A DNA stretch of 64,000 bases from Pectobacterium sp. PL152 (GTDB taxonomy: Bacteria; Pseudomonadota; Gammaproteobacteria; Enterobacterales; Enterobacteriaceae). Below are positions 18,858 through 31,226 of the stretch, piece after piece. The translations under genes were made by a program, and so were the position numbers. The stretch spans positions 2,604,001 through 2,668,000 of the forward strand of contig CP091064.1 in assembly GCA_021907015.1 (NCBI GenBank). The letters are read 5' to 3'. Position 1 is the stretch's first letter; each line of letters starts with the position of its first letter. The notes beneath the pieces are model-generated. The model searched no databases and was not told where the DNA came from. It saw only the letters and a program-made list of their open reading frames with translations.

Positions 18858-19484
18858 TTATTTTTTCGCGCTGGCGAAACGAGCCGCTGCTTCGTCCCAG
18901 TTCACTACGTTCCAGAATGCTTTCGCGTAATCTGGGCGACGGTTTTGGAATTTCAGGTAATAAGCGTGTTCCCATACATCCAGACCAACGATTGGGTAGC
19001 CAGAAGTACCAGAAATTGCTTCACCCATCAGTGGGCTGTCTTGGTTTGCAGTAGAGACTACAGCCAGTTTGCCGTCGTCTTTCAGCACCAGCCAGGCCCA
19101 ACCAGAACCAAAACGGGTTGCTGCTGCTTGCTCAAATTTCTCTTTAAATGCATCAACGCTGCCGAAATCACGTTCGATGGCGGCTTTCAGGTCGCCAGTC
19201 AGCGTCGTGCCTACTTTCAGGCCTTTCCAGAACAGGCTGTGGTTAGCATGGCCACCTGCGTTGTTACGCAGTGCTGCTTTTTTCTCAGCAGGAACTTTAT
19301 CCAGTTGAGCGATCAGCTCTTCAACAGACAATTTAGCCAGCTCAGGCAGAGATTCCAGCGCGGCATTAGCATTATTGACGTAAGCCTGATGGTGTTTGGA
19401 ATGGTGAATTTCCATCGTCTCTTTGTCGAAATGCGGTTCCAGTGCGTCATAAGCATAAGGCAGCGATGGCAGTGAATAACTCAT
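18858..19484 (-). CDS. sodA: Superoxide dismutase [Mn]
   Basis: This cytoplasmic enzyme dismutates superoxide to hydrogen peroxide and oxygen. It has 208 residues (E. coli SodA 206). The metal ligands are in [20 protein letters not shown] (His26-27 area), [10 protein letters not shown] (His about 81) and [12 protein letters not shown] (Asp and His). GSGWAWLVL is also typical, and the sequence is closer to Mn-type SodA than to Fe-type SodB. The start [15 protein letters not shown] at 19484 has GGAGATG upstream. A Fur-like box lies 87 bases upstream, consistent with iron repression of sodA known in E. coli. It ends at a strong hairpin terminator. Confidence 0.97.
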   Translation of the reverse strand: MSYSLPSLPYAYDALEPHFDKETMEIHHSKHHQAYVNNANAALESLPELAKLSVEELIAQLDKVPAEKKAALRNNAGGHANHSLFWKGLKVGTTLTGDLKAAIERDFGSVDAFKEKFEQAAATRFGSGWAWLVLKDDGKLAVVSTANQDSPLMGEAISGTSGYPIVGLDVWEHAYYLKFQNRRPDYAKAFWNVVNWDEAAARFASAKK

Positions 19485-19570
19485 GTTTAGCATCTCCATG
19501 GTAAAAAAAATGTTACGGCACTGTACTGTTAGTACCGCGTAAGCAATACGTTCATTATAGTTAATTAAAT

Positions 19571-19589
19571 GATATTGAAAATGATTATT
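19571..19589. promoter_or_regulatory. Candidate Fur box in the sodA promoter region
   Basis: GATATTGAAAATGATTATT matches the 19-bp Fur consensus at 15 positions. It is upstream of sodA, a known Fur target in E. coli. Confidence 0.6.
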
Positions 19590-19676
19590 CTCGTTCTGAT
19601 GTCATGAACCATATTGCTTTACCTCATGATAACAAACGGTTATGTCATTATTGCACTATGTAAAAACAAATTAATC

Positions 19677-19700
19677 TATACCCGTCATACTTCAAGCTGC
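19677..19700 (+). repeat. Remnant end of the TATACCC repeat at the 3' side of fdhD
   Basis: TATACCCGTCATACTTCAAG is identical to the start of the repeat at 20570, followed by CTGC; it then passes into non-repeat sequence just outside the fdhD stop codon. With the remnant at 18752 it brackets sodA, both termini facing the gene. Confidence 0.6.
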
Positions 19701-19708
19701 GGTAGCGC

Positions 19709-20542
19709 TTACTCGCTCAGGCGCTGCGGATGTGTGTAGATCGTTGCGTGTCCTGGTCGACAAAAACCGACCAGCGTCAGGTTGCAGCGTTGGGCGACCT
19801 CAACCGCCAGTGACGTTGCCGCCGAGACAGCAAACAGGATTTCCACGCCGCACATGGCGGACTTCTGGACCATTTCATAGCTGGCACGGCTGGAGACCAG
19901 CGCGGCACCTTGTTGCCACTCTAGTTTTGCTCGAGCACCCAGCAGTTTATCCAGCGCGACATGGCGGCCGACGTCTTCGCTCTCCCCGGACAGCGTGCCG
20001 TCTGGCGCGACCCAACTTGCGGCATGGGTACAACCCGTCACCTGACCGATCTTCTGCACATCGCGCAGCCGCACCAGCGCGTTTTCAAGTTTGCTGAGGG
20101 AAAAGGTCTGCGTGAAGGGCAGGGGCGTCACTGGCTTGCCGATCTCCGCGAGCTGCTCCACGCCACATACGCCACAGCCTGTGCGGCCATCCATCGCCCG
20201 ACGTCGTTCTTTTAGCCCGGCAAAACGTCGGCTGGAAAGCTCAATTTGTACTTCGATACCGTTACAGGCGGGCAGTACATCAATCCCGTAGATGTCTGCT
20301 GGTGATTGAATAATGCCTTCAGATAAGGAAAACCCGAGGGCGAACAGTTCCAGTTCTTTCGGCGATGCCATCATAACGACATGCGAGATGCCGTTGTAGA
20401 CCAGCGCCACGGGCACTTCTTCCGCCAGCCAGTCAAGCTGCGACTGGTGCAGCGAGTCAGGATGATAGACCGAATGTTGCGTTGCGCCTTCAAGGGCGGT
20501 AGCCGCGCGTAAATGAACCCCTTCCACCTGAAATACCTGCAT
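19709..20542 (-). CDS. fdhD: Formate dehydrogenase accessory sulfurtransferase FdhD
   Basis: FdhD transfers sulfur from IscS to the molybdenum cofactor of formate dehydrogenases, which is needed for their activity. The protein has 277 residues, as in E. coli. The essential CxxC is visible in [12 protein letters not shown] (about residues 119-124). [12 protein letters not shown] and [15 protein letters not shown] are other conserved blocks. The start [11 protein letters not shown] at 20542 has AAGG upstream. No formate dehydrogenase genes are in the window. Both sides of the gene carry TATACCC repeat sequence. Confidence 0.95.
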   Translation of the reverse strand: MQVFQVEGVHLRAATALEGATQHSVYHPDSLHQSQLDWLAEEVPVALVYNGISHVVMMASPKELELFALGFSLSEGIIQSPADIYGIDVLPACNGIEVQIELSSRRFAGLKERRRAMDGRTGCGVCGVEQLAEIGKPVTPLPFTQTFSLSKLENALVRLRDVQKIGQVTGCTHAASWVAPDGTLSGESEDVGRHVALDKLLGARAKLEWQQGAALVSSRASYEMVQKSAMCGVEILFAVSAATSLAVEVAQRCNLTLVGFCRPGHATIYTHPQRLSE

Positions 20543-20569
20543 GTTAGTAACCTTGGAAATTAAAAGTAT

Positions 20570-20914
20570 TATACCCGTCATACTTCAAGTTGCATGTGCG
20601 TTGGCTGCGTTACTCGACACACTAGCGTGTGTCTCACCCCGTTGGGGCCGCTGCAAGCAGCGTTCAAACCTGCCTCTGGCAGATTTGTCAGTTACCCGAA
20701 TCACTTACTCAAGTAAGCTCATCGGGATGAAATGAGAGACATCCTGTCTCTCACCGAAGGCCAGCCAATGGCTGGTCAAATTCGTTCCCGACGAATTTGT
20801 CCTTCGCTTGCCGCGTTACGATGCTCATTGATGAGCATCGCCCTAAAGGGCTAACGCTTCGCGTTATTCAAAACGAATACGTTTTGTCCTGAAACTCGAA
20901 TTATTTAGGGTATA
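20570..20914. repeat. 345-bp MITE-like repeat made of a chain of perfect hairpins
   Basis: The ends are imperfect inverted repeats: TATACCCGTCATACTTCAAG at the left and, on the other strand, TATACCCTAAATAATTCGAG at the right. No open frame is evident. Inside lie about a dozen consecutive perfect hairpins, for example at 20616-20633, 20637-20647, 20649-20662, 20670-20682, 20704-20717, 20733-20753, 20761-20775, 20777-20799, 20819-20840, 20840-20851, 20852-20866 and 20869-20886. A second copy at 25407-25609 lacks the segment from about 20730 to 20888. It fills most of the 560-base gap between fdhD and aldB. It is non-autonomous; no transposase is nearby. Confidence 0.8.
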
Positions 20915-21105
20915 CCTCACCGCGCCTGAAGGGATGCGACTTTTTCTCGCAAGAAACTGTGCGTCAACTCGAAGAGTTGCTTTCTTCTCTGGCCGAATCC
21001 TGTCGCTAACTCCATACCCCGTATAGGCTTAATTTAACTGCTTACTGTTTGCCTCTTTTTTCACTGCGGCATGGCCGCTCATCTCGAAATGAAAAGGAGA
21101 CTGAA

Positions 21106-22641
21106 ATGGCGCATGATAATTTTGAAGGCCGACCTGCATCTGACGACTACGGTTCTCTCAACCTGAAAAAACGCTATGACAATTTTATCGGCGGAGCCTG
21201 GGTTCCACCTGATGCGGGTCAGTATTTTGTCAATTTGACGCCAGTAACGGGCCAGCCGATGTGTGAAGTGGCCAGTTCGTCAACGCGAGATATTGACCAC
21301 GCGCTGGATGCCGCTCACAAGGCAAAAGCGGAATGGGGTGGCCTGTCGGTGCAGGATCGGGCGCTGGTGCTGAACCGTATTGCCGACCGAATGGAACAAA
21401 ATCTTGAGCTGCTGGCGCGGGTGGAGACTTGGGATAACGGCAAACCGATACGCGAAACTAGCGGAGCGGATGTGCCGCTGGCGATTGACCATTTTCGCTA
21501 TTTTGCGGCCTGTATCCGTGCGCAAGAAGGGGCGATCAGTGAAATTGACGGCGATACCGTGGCCTACCATTTTCATGAACCTCTCGGCGTTGTCGGGCAA
21601 ATCATTCCCTGGAATTTCCCGCTGCTGATGGCCTGTTGGAAAATGGCGCCTGCGCTGGCCGCCGGTAACTGTATTGTGCTGAAACCCGCCAAACTGACGC
21701 CGATGTCGGTGCTGATTTTGATGGAGCTGATTCAGGATCTGCTGCCGCCAGGTGTCATTAATGTCGTCAATGGGTCGGGAAGTGAAATTGGCGAATATCT
21801 GGCGACGTCGAAACGCGTTGCGAAAGTCGCTTTCACCGGGTCGACTGAAGTGGGCCAGCAGATCATGAGCTATGCGGCGCAGAACGTGACGCCAGTAACG
21901 CTGGAACTGGGTGGCAAATCGCCGAATATCTTCTTTGCCGATGTGATGGATAAAGAAGACAGCTTCTTTGACAAAGTGCTCGAAGGCTTCACGCTGTTTG
22001 CTTTCAATCAGGGAGAGGTCTGTACCTGTCCGAGTCGTGCGCTGGTGCAGGAATCGATCTACGATCGCTTTATGGAGCGGGCAATCAAGCGCGTTGAGGC
22101 TATCCGCATCGGCAACCCGCTGGACAGCAAAACCATGATGGGTGCTCAGGTGTCAGCAGGCCAGCTTGATACCATCCTTAACTACATTGATATCGGTAAG
22201 AAAGAGGGCGCACGGGTGCTCACGGGCGGCCAGCGCAAGGCGATGCCGGGTGGGCTGGCGGAAGGGTATTATCTGGAACCGACGATATTGTTCGGTAAAA
22301 ACAGTATGCGTGTCTTCCAGGAGGAAATTTTTGGACCGGTATTGGCGGTCACGACCTTCAAAACGATGGATGACGCACTGGAGATCGCCAACGACACGGA
22401 ATACGGTCTGGGGGCTGGCGTGTGGAGCCGTAACGGTAACATTGCCTACCGGATGGGGCGTGGTATTCAGGCCGGACGCGTCTGGACCAACTGTTATCAC
22501 GCTTATCCGGCGCATGCGGCGTTCGGGGGCTACAAGCAGTCCGGCATCGGGCGTGAAAACCATAAAATGATGCTGGAACATTACCAGCAAACCAAGTGCC
22601 TGTTGGTGAGTTACTCTGATAAGCCGATGGGGCTGTTCTAA
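21106..22641 (+). CDS. aldB: Aldehyde dehydrogenase AldB (acetaldehyde dehydrogenase type)
   Basis: This cytoplasmic NAD(P)+-dependent aldehyde dehydrogenase oxidises acetaldehyde and similar small aldehydes to acids. The 511-residue protein is very similar to E. coli AldB (512). The motifs are [16 protein letters not shown] (near residue 165), the catalytic Glu in [12 protein letters not shown], and the catalytic Cys in [13 protein letters not shown] (near residue 308). The start [19 protein letters not shown] at 21106 follows AAAAGGAGACTGAA. It is a single gene preceded by the hairpin-chain repeat. Confidence 0.94.
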   Translation: MAHDNFEGRPASDDYGSLNLKKRYDNFIGGAWVPPDAGQYFVNLTPVTGQPMCEVASSSTRDIDHALDAAHKAKAEWGGLSVQDRALVLNRIADRMEQNLELLARVETWDNGKPIRETSGADVPLAIDHFRYFAACIRAQEGAISEIDGDTVAYHFHEPLGVVGQIIPWNFPLLMACWKMAPALAAGNCIVLKPAKLTPMSVLILMELIQDLLPPGVINVVNGSGSEIGEYLATSKRVAKVAFTGSTEVGQQIMSYAAQNVTPVTLELGGKSPNIFFADVMDKEDSFFDKVLEGFTLFAFNQGEVCTCPSRALVQESIYDRFMERAIKRVEAIRIGNPLDSKTMMGAQVSAGQLDTILNYIDIGKKEGARVLTGGQRKAMPGGLAEGYYLEPTILFGKNSMRVFQEEIFGPVLAVTTFKTMDDALEIANDTEYGLGAGVWSRNGNIAYRMGRGIQAGRVWTNCYHAYPAHAAFGGYKQSGIGRENHKMMLEHYQQTKCLLVSYSDKPMGLF

Positions 22642-22700
22642 CGGCGTACTTCCTCCAAACCCTGCGTGCCTGCCTGTGCGGGTACGCAGGCATGATGTAC

Positions 22701-22725
22701 ATTGATGCGGGTTTCCCGCATCAAT
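22701..22725 (+). terminator. Perfect 11-bp hairpin after aldB
   Basis: The stem ATTGATGCGGG/CCCGCATCAAT has a TTT loop, but only a weak U-tract follows. A second imperfect stem (CCTGCGT/ACGCAGG) precedes it at 22661-22690. It is probably the 3' end of the aldB transcript. Confidence 0.5.
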
Positions 22726-22861
22726 CCGTCCTTATCACTCAGATTTAACCGATTGTTGATAGCTGATCATTGATAGTTGCTGGTTGTTAATAATCGATTG
22801 TGCCAGCGCTTAACAACGGCTACGCTGTTTTGAATAGCGCTTTGCTTTCAAGAGGTTGTGC

Positions 22862-23854
22862 ATGACGGATAAGATCGGCTGGATTGATAACCTGCGGGCG
22901 CTGGCCTGCATGATGGTCGTTCTGATTCATAGCACCACCTACTATATTACTGCGGGCGGCACGCCGGGCGATGGTCACTGGGATGTAGCGAATATCCTGA
23001 ACTCTGCCTCGCGCGTCTGTGTTCCGCTGTTTTTCATGATCTCGGGTTACTTATTCTTTGGCGAGCGCAGCGCGGGGAAAAAGCATTTCCTGCGTATCGG
23101 TTTATGCCTGCTTTTTTATAGTGCGGTCGCGCTGATCTATATTGCGACGCTCACGCCGATTAATGGCCTGAATTCATTGCACCATGCGCTGCAAAAACCG
23201 GTCTTTTATCACTTATGGTTTTTCTACGCCATTATCGTGATTTATCTGCTCTCCCCGCTTATTACCATCAAGCCCGTATCGGGCAAATATTTAGCGGTCT
23301 TGATTGTCTTATTGGCCGTTGTCGCTAACCCCAATACGGGGCGGGTGGAATTTGAAGGGGTTAAGTTACTGCCCGTGAATCTCTATATTTACGGCGATAC
23401 GTTTTACTATGTGCTGTATGCCGCGCTGGGGCGTGCGTTGGGGATGTTGGATGTGCCAAAGAAAGTTGTGCTGGCCGCTATCCCATTCTTTGTTGCCTGT
23501 GTCGCGCTGGTCGCAATGGGGACGAAGCACCACACATTATTGAATGATACGTTTACCCAGACATTTTACATCTACTGTGGCCCGCTGGTGTTTCTGGCTG
23601 CGGTCAGCCTTCTCGTGGTGTTTAAACATTATTGTAGCCAGCGGATTTTACCGGGATTTGCCACTATTTCGCGCCATTCGCTGGCGATTTACGGCTTCCA
23701 TGCGTTGATCATTCATTATCTGCGAACGCATGACGTGGCGCTGCCATCCCATCCAGTTCTCGATATCTTGTATGTTTTCGCCATCGCGCTAGGGGTCAGC
23801 CTGTTGCTGTCGATGGCGCTACAGAAAATCGATGTGCGGCGCTGGGTGAGCTGA
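22862..23854 (+). CDS. wecH: WecH-like O-acetyltransferase (acyltransferase family 3)
   Basis: This is a polytopic inner-membrane acyltransferase of 330 residues, similar to E. coli WecH (YiaH), which O-acetylates enterobacterial common antigen. The family signature is at the N-terminus: IGWIDNLRALACMMVVLIHS with the catalytic His, and FFMISGYLFF near residue 60. About ten hydrophobic segments follow. The ATG at 22862 follows AAGAGGTTGTGC. In E. coli the gene lies next to glyQS, so it is within the same syntenic block. No ECA genes are nearby, so the target glycan is inferred only from similarity. Confidence 0.82.
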   Translation: MTDKIGWIDNLRALACMMVVLIHSTTYYITAGGTPGDGHWDVANILNSASRVCVPLFFMISGYLFFGERSAGKKHFLRIGLCLLFYSAVALIYIATLTPINGLNSLHHALQKPVFYHLWFFYAIIVIYLLSPLITIKPVSGKYLAVLIVLLAVVANPNTGRVEFEGVKLLPVNLYIYGDTFYYVLYAALGRALGMLDVPKKVVLAAIPFFVACVALVAMGTKHHTLLNDTFTQTFYIYCGPLVFLAAVSLLVVFKHYCSQRILPGFATISRHSLAIYGFHALIIHYLRTHDVALPSHPVLDILYVFAIALGVSLLLSMALQKIDVRRWVS

Positions 23855-23867
23855 CGCTGCTACGCTA

Positions 23868-25325
23868 CTACATCAGCGGGCTAAGCTGCTGGTAGAGTGC
23901 CTTAAATGTACGTCTCCGCTCGGCATAGTCATCATGGCGTTGGGGATCTGGTTGATGAACCTGTTCCAGCGGTAGCGGCGGCAGCAGGTCTGCCAGTGGC
24001 GTATGCGGATGCATGGCGATCTGTGCCAGACGTGCTGCCCCCAGCGCGGGGCCAACATCTCCTCCCGTGCGGTACTCCAGCGTTTGACCGCTGATATCCG
24101 CCAGCATTTGCCGCCAGTAGGCGCTGCGCGCGCCACCGCCAATCAGCGTGATGCTATCGGGTTTTAGCCCGGTCATATGCAGTGCATCCATGCCATCGGC
24201 AAGCGCAAACCCCACGCCTTCCAGTACCGCTTTTGCCAGTTCTGGGCGACCGTGTTGATGGGTGAGCCCCCAGAATGCGCCTTTGGCATCAGGATTATTG
24301 TGTGGCGTACGTTCGCCGGAGAGATAGGGTAAGAACCACACTGGCGTTATCGTATCATCGGCTGGCGTCGAGGCGACTTCCTGCAACAGCGCGGGTACGC
24401 TTTCTGCGTGCGTCAGGCGGGCGACCCAGTCGAGGCAGGATGCCGCGCTTAACATCACGGACATCAGGTGCCAGGTATTCGGCAGCGCGTGGCAGAAGCT
24501 GTGGACGGCATGCTGCGGGTTGCTGAGAAAGCCATCGCTGACAGCAAAGTAAACGCCGGATGTGCCGAGAGACAGCATTGCCTGTCCGGCTTGATATAGC
24601 CCGACGCCAATGGCTCCCGCCGCATTGTCCCCACCGCCAGCAATCACGGGGATGGGTTCCATGCCCCAGCGGCTGGCGATATCAGGCCGCAGATAACCGG
24701 TAATCTGATTGCCTTCATACAGCGCGGGCATATGTTCGCGGCTCAGCGCGCAGGCTTCCAGCAGCGTGTCGCTCCAGTCTCGTTTTGCGACATCCAGCCA
24801 GAGTGTTCCGGCTGCATCGGACATATCGCTGGCGAACTCTCCCGTCAGACGCCAGCGCAGATAGTCTTTTGGCAGCAGGACTTTGTCGATTTGGCGAAAG
24901 ATCTCGCTTTCGTTTTCCCGTACCCATTTCAGTTTGGGCGCGGTAAAACCCGGCATCATCAGGTTACCGGTAATCTGGCGCGATGTTGGCACCTGTTGCT
25001 CCAACGCTCGACATTGAGCCGCGCTGCGTCCGTCATTCCAGAGGATCGCGGGGCGTAGCACGTTCTGGCGGGCATCCAGCAAGGTCGCCCCGTGCATTTG
25101 CCCGGTTAGCCCCAGTGCTTTCACCGCGCGAAGGTTGTGCGTCGCTGCCAATGCCTGTAACGCCCGATCGGTTGCCTGCCACCAATCTTCGGGCGCTTGC
25201 TCTGACCAGAGCGGGTGCGGGCGGGAAATGTTCAATGCGGCGCTATGGCTGGCAATCACCTCGCCTGCTTCATCCAGCAGGATGGCTTTCACACCGGACG
25301 TACCCAGATCAATACCGATATACAT
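23868..25325 (-). CDS. xylB: Xylulokinase
   Basis: This cytoplasmic FGGY-family kinase phosphorylates D-xylulose to xylulose-5-phosphate for the pentose-phosphate pathway. It has 485 residues (E. coli 484). The N-terminal phosphate-binding motif IGIDLGTSGVKAILLDE and the FGGY C-terminal signature in GFALADGMDALHMTGLKPDSITLIGGGARS are present. It lies downstream of xylA on the same strand, but the two are separated by a 203-bp copy of the TATACCC repeat, which could alter coupling or mRNA stability. Confidence 0.96.
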   Translation of the reverse strand: MYIGIDLGTSGVKAILLDEAGEVIASHSAALNISRPHPLWSEQAPEDWWQATDRALQALAATHNLRAVKALGLTGQMHGATLLDARQNVLRPAILWNDGRSAAQCRALEQQVPTSRQITGNLMMPGFTAPKLKWVRENESEIFRQIDKVLLPKDYLRWRLTGEFASDMSDAAGTLWLDVAKRDWSDTLLEACALSREHMPALYEGNQITGYLRPDIASRWGMEPIPVIAGGGDNAAGAIGVGLYQAGQAMLSLGTSGVYFAVSDGFLSNPQHAVHSFCHALPNTWHLMSVMLSAASCLDWVARLTHAESVPALLQEVASTPADDTITPVWFLPYLSGERTPHNNPDAKGAFWGLTHQHGRPELAKAVLEGVGFALADGMDALHMTGLKPDSITLIGGGARSAYWRQMLADISGQTLEYRTGGDVGPALGAARLAQIAMHPHTPLADLLPPLPLEQVHQPDPQRHDDYAERRRTFKALYQQLSPLM

Positions 25326-25406
25326 AGTGGCTCCTGATAAGCCTCTGCGACAGGGTTGAGTCTGCCGCAGTAAGTGTGACGTAGTGAGCGTCCCGTTTTA
25401 GCCAAA

Positions 25407-26918
<1,512 letters not shown>

Positions 26919-27274
26919 CGTTAACTCCTTAGAAACCACCCAGACGGAAGAGATGGGAATGGGATTAATTTTCGGAGTGGATGAACGTTTCCTCAATTAC
27001 GTTATTTCACACTGAAATTCAGAGAATTATTAAATGTGCGCTGCGTCGCAAAAAATAACGGTATTTACTCTGAATACGCTTCGCAAGGTGTAACAACGTG
27101 AAAATGTGACTCGACAATAAAATATGACCCGTATCAAAAAACGGGAATTAAACCAAAAAACATAATTGGAGGATAAAAATCTGTAATTGATGGGGGGATG
27201 TTTAGCGACAATACTCATCTGGCTATTGCTATTGGAGTCTTAGGCCCTGCATCTTAAATAAAAAAAGGTACGCT
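26919..27274. promoter_or_regulatory. Divergent xylA / xylF control region
   Basis: This 356-base AT-rich region between xylA (minus) and xylF (plus) must hold both xylose-inducible promoters and, by analogy with E. coli, XylR and CRP sites. I can see TGTGA half-sites (for example at 27107-27111) but no convincing full CRP match and no gene. Confidence 0.6.
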
Positions 27275-28273
27275 ATGATGAAAGTTAAACATTTTTTACT
27301 CTCAGCCTGTGCCGTATTCACTTTAGCTTGTCAGCCCGGATTCGCGAAGGACGTTAAAATAGGCATGGCGATTGACGATCTGCGTCTTGAACGCTGGCAG
27401 AAAGATCGCGATCTTTTTGTTGAGCAAGCCAAAAAGCAGGGGGCTGATGTGTTTGTTCAATCAGCAAACGGCAATGAGGCCACGCAGATTTCTCAAATAG
27501 AAAACATGATCAATCGCGGTGTCGATGTCTTGGTTATTATTCCTTATAACGGTCAAGTGCTTGGCAATGTTATTGCGGAAGCCAAACGTGAAGGAATAAA
27601 AGTGCTTGCTTATGACCGCATGATTAATAATGCGGATGTGGATTTTTATATTTCATTTGATAATGAAAAGGTTGGTGAGCTACAGGCGAAATATCTCATC
27701 GATAAGGTGCCCGGCGGAAACTATTTCTTAATGGGTGGCTCACCTGTTGATAATAACGCGAAGCTGTTTCGTCAGGGGCAAATGAAAGTGCTTACGCCGC
27801 TGATCGAAAGCGGGAAAATAAAAGTGGTCGGCGATCAGTGGGTTGATGCCTGGCTACCAGAGAATGCGCTGAAAATTATGGAAAATGCGCTAACGGCGAA
27901 CAGCAATAAGATTGATGCTGTCGTCGCATCGAACGATGCGACGGCGGGCGGGGCGATTCAGGCACTTGCCGCACAGGGACTGGCTGGGAAGGTCGCCATT
28001 TCCGGTCAGGATGCCGATCTGGCCGCAATCAAACGTATTGTGGCAGGCACGCAAACCATGACGGTCTATAAACCGATCAGCAAGCTGGCGAAAGATGCCG
28101 CAGATATCGCCGTGGCGCTGGGTTCCGGCAAAACGCCGGAATCTAACGCTAAATTAAACAATGGATTGAAAGATATTCCTTCCTTCTTACTGACGCCGAT
28201 TCCCGTCGATAAATCCAATATCGATTCCACCGTCATCGCCGATGGCTTCCACAAAAAAGCGGATGTGTATTAA
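27275..28273 (+). CDS. xylF: D-xylose ABC transporter substrate-binding protein
   Basis: This periplasmic D-xylose-binding protein feeds the XylGH importer. It has 332 residues (E. coli 330), with a signal peptide ending in QPGFA before KDVKIGMAIDDLRLERWQKD. The Peripla_BP_4 core (ANGNEATQISQIENMINRG, GGSPVDNNAKLFRQGQM, VVASNDATAGGAIQAL) is highly conserved. ATG codons at 27275 and 27278 are both possible after AAAAAAAGGTACGCT. It is the first gene of xylFGH. Confidence 0.96.
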   Translation: MMKVKHFLLSACAVFTLACQPGFAKDVKIGMAIDDLRLERWQKDRDLFVEQAKKQGADVFVQSANGNEATQISQIENMINRGVDVLVIIPYNGQVLGNVIAEAKREGIKVLAYDRMINNADVDFYISFDNEKVGELQAKYLIDKVPGGNYFLMGGSPVDNNAKLFRQGQMKVLTPLIESGKIKVVGDQWVDAWLPENALKIMENALTANSNKIDAVVASNDATAGGAIQALAAQGLAGKVAISGQDADLAAIKRIVAGTQTMTVYKPISKLAKDAADIAVALGSGKTPESNAKLNNGLKDIPSFLLTPIPVDKSNIDSTVIADGFHKKADVY

Positions 28274-28393
28274 CGCACGCCGCAGCCACTAGATTTCAGG
28301 ATGCAGGAAAGACGTTCATCGAGTCACGACACGAGGTTGTGGCTCGCCACTGTCGCAGACGAGGTCTGAGATACCTGAATCACGGAGGCCGTG

Positions 28394-29935
28394 ATGCCAC
28401 ATCTGTTGGAAATGAAAAACATCACCAAGGCGTTTGGCACGGTGAAAGCCGTCGATAATGTCAGCCTGACGCTGGAGGCAGGTCAGGTTTTGTCGCTGTG
28501 CGGCGAGAATGGCTCGGGGAAATCTACCTTGATGAAGGTGCTGTGTGCCATCTATCCGCATGGCAGCTATGAGGGGCAGATTGTGTTTTCCGGTGACGAA
28601 CTGCGCGCTAGCCATATTCGCGATACGGAGCAAAAAGGCATTGCGATTATTCATCAGGAACTGGCGCTGGTGAAAGAGATGACGGTACTGGAGAACCTCT
28701 TTTTGGGTAACGAATGGACGCGTTTTGGCGTAATGGATTACGACAATATGTACCTTCGCTGCCAGCGTATGCTGGAGCAAGTCAAGCTGGCCGTCGATCC
28801 GAATACCAAAGTGGGTGAGCTTGGATTAGGCCAGCAACAGCTGGTGGAAATTGCCAAGGCGCTGAACAAGCAGGTGCGTCTGTTGGTGCTGGATGAGCCC
28901 ACAGCATCATTGACCGAACGTGAAACCGCAATCCTGCTGGAGATCATCCAGGATCTGCGCGATCACGGTATTGCCTGCATCTATATCTCGCACAAGCTCA
29001 ACGAAGTTAAAGCCATTTCCGATGTGATTTGCGTGATTCGTGATGGGAAACCTATTGGCACACGCCCTGCGGTCGAGCTGAGCGAAGACCAGATCATTGC
29101 CATGATGGTGGGACGGGAACTGACGGAGCTCTATCCCAATGAACCGCATACCATTGGTGAAGAAGTGCTGCGCGTAGAACACCTTACCGCCTGGCACCCG
29201 GTCAATCGCCACATTCGCCGGGTGGATGATGTCTCGTTTGCTCTGCACCGAGGCGAGATTCTCGGCATTGCCGGACTGGTGGGGTCAGGGCGTACGGAAA
29301 CGGTGCAATGCCTGTTTGGTGCCTATCACGGTCATTGGCAGGGCGACATCTTTATTGACGGCGAGCAGGTGACCATCAGCAATTGCCAGCAGGCGATGGC
29401 GCAGGGTATTGCGATGGTGCCGGAGGATCGTAAGAAGGATGGCATTGTCCCGGTGATGAGCGTTGCGCAGAACATGACGCTGGCGGCACTCGATCAATTC
29501 ACTGGGGCGTTTTCCATGCTGGACGATGCGCGTGAACAGGACATCATCCGGCAGTCGCTAGCGAATCTGAAGGTGAAAACCTCCAGCCCAGAGCTGGCGA
29601 TCGCCCGGCTCAGCGGCGGCAACCAGCAAAAAGCGGTGCTGGCGAAATGTCTGCTGTTGAAACCCCGAATTCTGATTCTTGATGAACCCACGCGCGGCAT
29701 TGATATCGGTGCCAAGTATGAAATCTACAAGCTCATTAATGCGCTGGTAAAACAGCACATTGCCGTCATTGTCATCTCTTCTGAGCTGCCCGAAGTGCTG
29801 GGGTTGAGCGATCGGGTGTTGGTGATGCATCAGGGGCGTATCAAAGCGGATTTGATCAACCGTGATTTAACCCAGGAACAGGTTATGGAAGCTGCATTGA
29901 GGAGTGAACATCGTGCTGAAAACATCGCAGTCTGA
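28394..29935 (+). CDS. xylG: Xylose ABC transporter ATP-binding protein
   Basis: This is the cytoplasmic double ATPase of the D-xylose importer, 513 residues as in E. coli. The first nucleotide-binding domain has Walker [14 protein letters not shown] (about residue 38) and Walker [12 protein letters not shown]. The second has a degenerate Walker [13 protein letters not shown], the signature [13 protein letters not shown] and Walker [13 protein letters not shown]. The ATG at 28394 follows GGAGGCCGTG. It overlaps xylH by 23 bases, so the two are translationally coupled. Confidence 0.96.
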   Translation: MPHLLEMKNITKAFGTVKAVDNVSLTLEAGQVLSLCGENGSGKSTLMKVLCAIYPHGSYEGQIVFSGDELRASHIRDTEQKGIAIIHQELALVKEMTVLENLFLGNEWTRFGVMDYDNMYLRCQRMLEQVKLAVDPNTKVGELGLGQQQLVEIAKALNKQVRLLVLDEPTASLTERETAILLEIIQDLRDHGIACIYISHKLNEVKAISDVICVIRDGKPIGTRPAVELSEDQIIAMMVGRELTELYPNEPHTIGEEVLRVEHLTAWHPVNRHIRRVDDVSFALHRGEILGIAGLVGSGRTETVQCLFGAYHGHWQGDIFIDGEQVTISNCQQAMAQGIAMVPEDRKKDGIVPVMSVAQNMTLAALDQFTGAFSMLDDAREQDIIRQSLANLKVKTSSPELAIARLSGGNQQKAVLAKCLLLKPRILILDEPTRGIDIGAKYEIYKLINALVKQHIAVIVISSELPEVLGLSDRVLVMHQGRIKADLINRDLTQEQVMEAALRSEHRAENIAV

Positions 29936-31094
29936 ACAACAACATGTCGCTGGTTCTGTCTCGATGCTGCAACGATTGAAAAGCATCAATCTTCAGGTCT
30001 ACGTGATGATTGCCGCTATCATCGCCATTATGCTTTTTTTCACCTACATGACCGACGGGGCATATCTCAGCGCGCGTAACCTCTCCAACCTGTTAAGGCA
30101 AACGGCGATCACCGGCATTCTGGCGGTCGGTATGGTGTTTGTCATTATTTCCGCTGAGATCGATCTGTCGGTTGGTTCGATGATGGGGCTATTGGGCGGC
30201 GCGGCGGCGATTTTTGATGTCTGGTTTGGCTGGCCTTTACCGTTGACCATCGTTGTGACACTTGCGCTGGGATTACTGCTCGGCGCGTGGAATGGCTGGT
30301 GGGTCGCCTACCGGAAAGTCCCTTCTTTTATCGTGACGCTGGCGGGGATGCTGGCTTTTCGCGGCATTCTGATCGGCATTACCAATGGGACGACGGTTTC
30401 CCCGACGAGTGAAGCGATGTCGCAGATTGGGCAGAGCTATCTGCCTTCCGGCATTGGTTTTATGTTCGGCGCCATCGGGTTGATGGTGTTTATCGCCTGG
30501 CAGTGGCGTCGGCGCAGTAGCCGCGCGCGATTAGGGTTACCCGTAAACCCTCCCGCGGGTGATATTGGCCGCCAGACGGTGACGGCACTGGTGGTGCTGG
30601 GGGCGATTTATCTGCTGAATGACTATCGCGGTGTGCCAACGCCGGTTCTGGTGCTGACGCTGTTGATGTTGGGCGGTATTTTTCTGGTGACGCGAACCGC
30701 ATTTGGCCGCCGCATTTATGCCGTAGGCGGCAATATCGATGCCGCCCGCTTATCGGGCGTGAATGTTGAGCGCACCAAAATGGCGGTGTTCGCGATTAAC
30801 GGCCTGATGGTCGCGGTCGCCGGGTTGATTCTCAGCTCGCGATTGGGAGCTGGTTCGCCATCCGCCGGAAACATTGCCGAACTGGATGCGATTGCCGCCT
30901 GCGTGATTGGCGGCACCAGTCTGGCGGGCGGTATCGGCAGCGTGGCGGGCGCGGTGATGGGGGCATTTATCATGGCGTCGCTGGATAACGGAATGAGCAT
31001 GCTGGATGTACCGACCTTCTGGCAATACGTCGTAAAAGGCGGAATCCTGCTATTGGCGGTGTGGATGGATACCGCAACAAAGCGGCGCGTATGA
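29913..31094 (+). CDS. xylH: Xylose ABC transporter permease
   Basis: This inner-membrane permease of the D-xylose importer has about ten hydrophobic segments. Starting at GTG 29913 it has 393 residues, exactly the E. coli length. GAGGAG lies eight bases upstream of this GTG and inside the end of xylG. The family block [21 protein letters not shown] and [19 protein letters not shown] are clear. It is followed 132 bases later by xylR on the same strand. Confidence 0.95.
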   Translation: MLKTSQSEQQHVAGSVSMLQRLKSINLQVYVMIAAIIAIMLFFTYMTDGAYLSARNLSNLLRQTAITGILAVGMVFVIISAEIDLSVGSMMGLLGGAAAIFDVWFGWPLPLTIVVTLALGLLLGAWNGWWVAYRKVPSFIVTLAGMLAFRGILIGITNGTTVSPTSEAMSQIGQSYLPSGIGFMFGAIGLMVFIAWQWRRRSSRARLGLPVNPPAGDIGRQTVTALVVLGAIYLLNDYRGVPTPVLVLTLLMLGGIFLVTRTAFGRRIYAVGGNIDAARLSGVNVERTKMAVFAINGLMVAVAGLILSSRLGAGSPSAGNIAELDAIAACVIGGTSLAGGIGSVAGAVMGAFIMASLDNGMSMLDVPTFWQYVVKGGILLLAVWMDTATKRRV

Positions 31095-31226
31095 CTGATG
31101 TGGAGGTTGTGGAGGAAATACGTGGCGGCTCGCAATAATCAGTAAATTATTTTGGCCTCTGGGGGCGCTGTGCTATTCAAGGAAGAAGACTTTCAAGGAA
31201 CTTGCGATTAATGAGTGCCGACTGCC

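Noticed and set aside
20570-20914. CRISPR array
   Set aside because: The repeats are individual inverted repeats with different sequences, not identical direct repeats with spacers.
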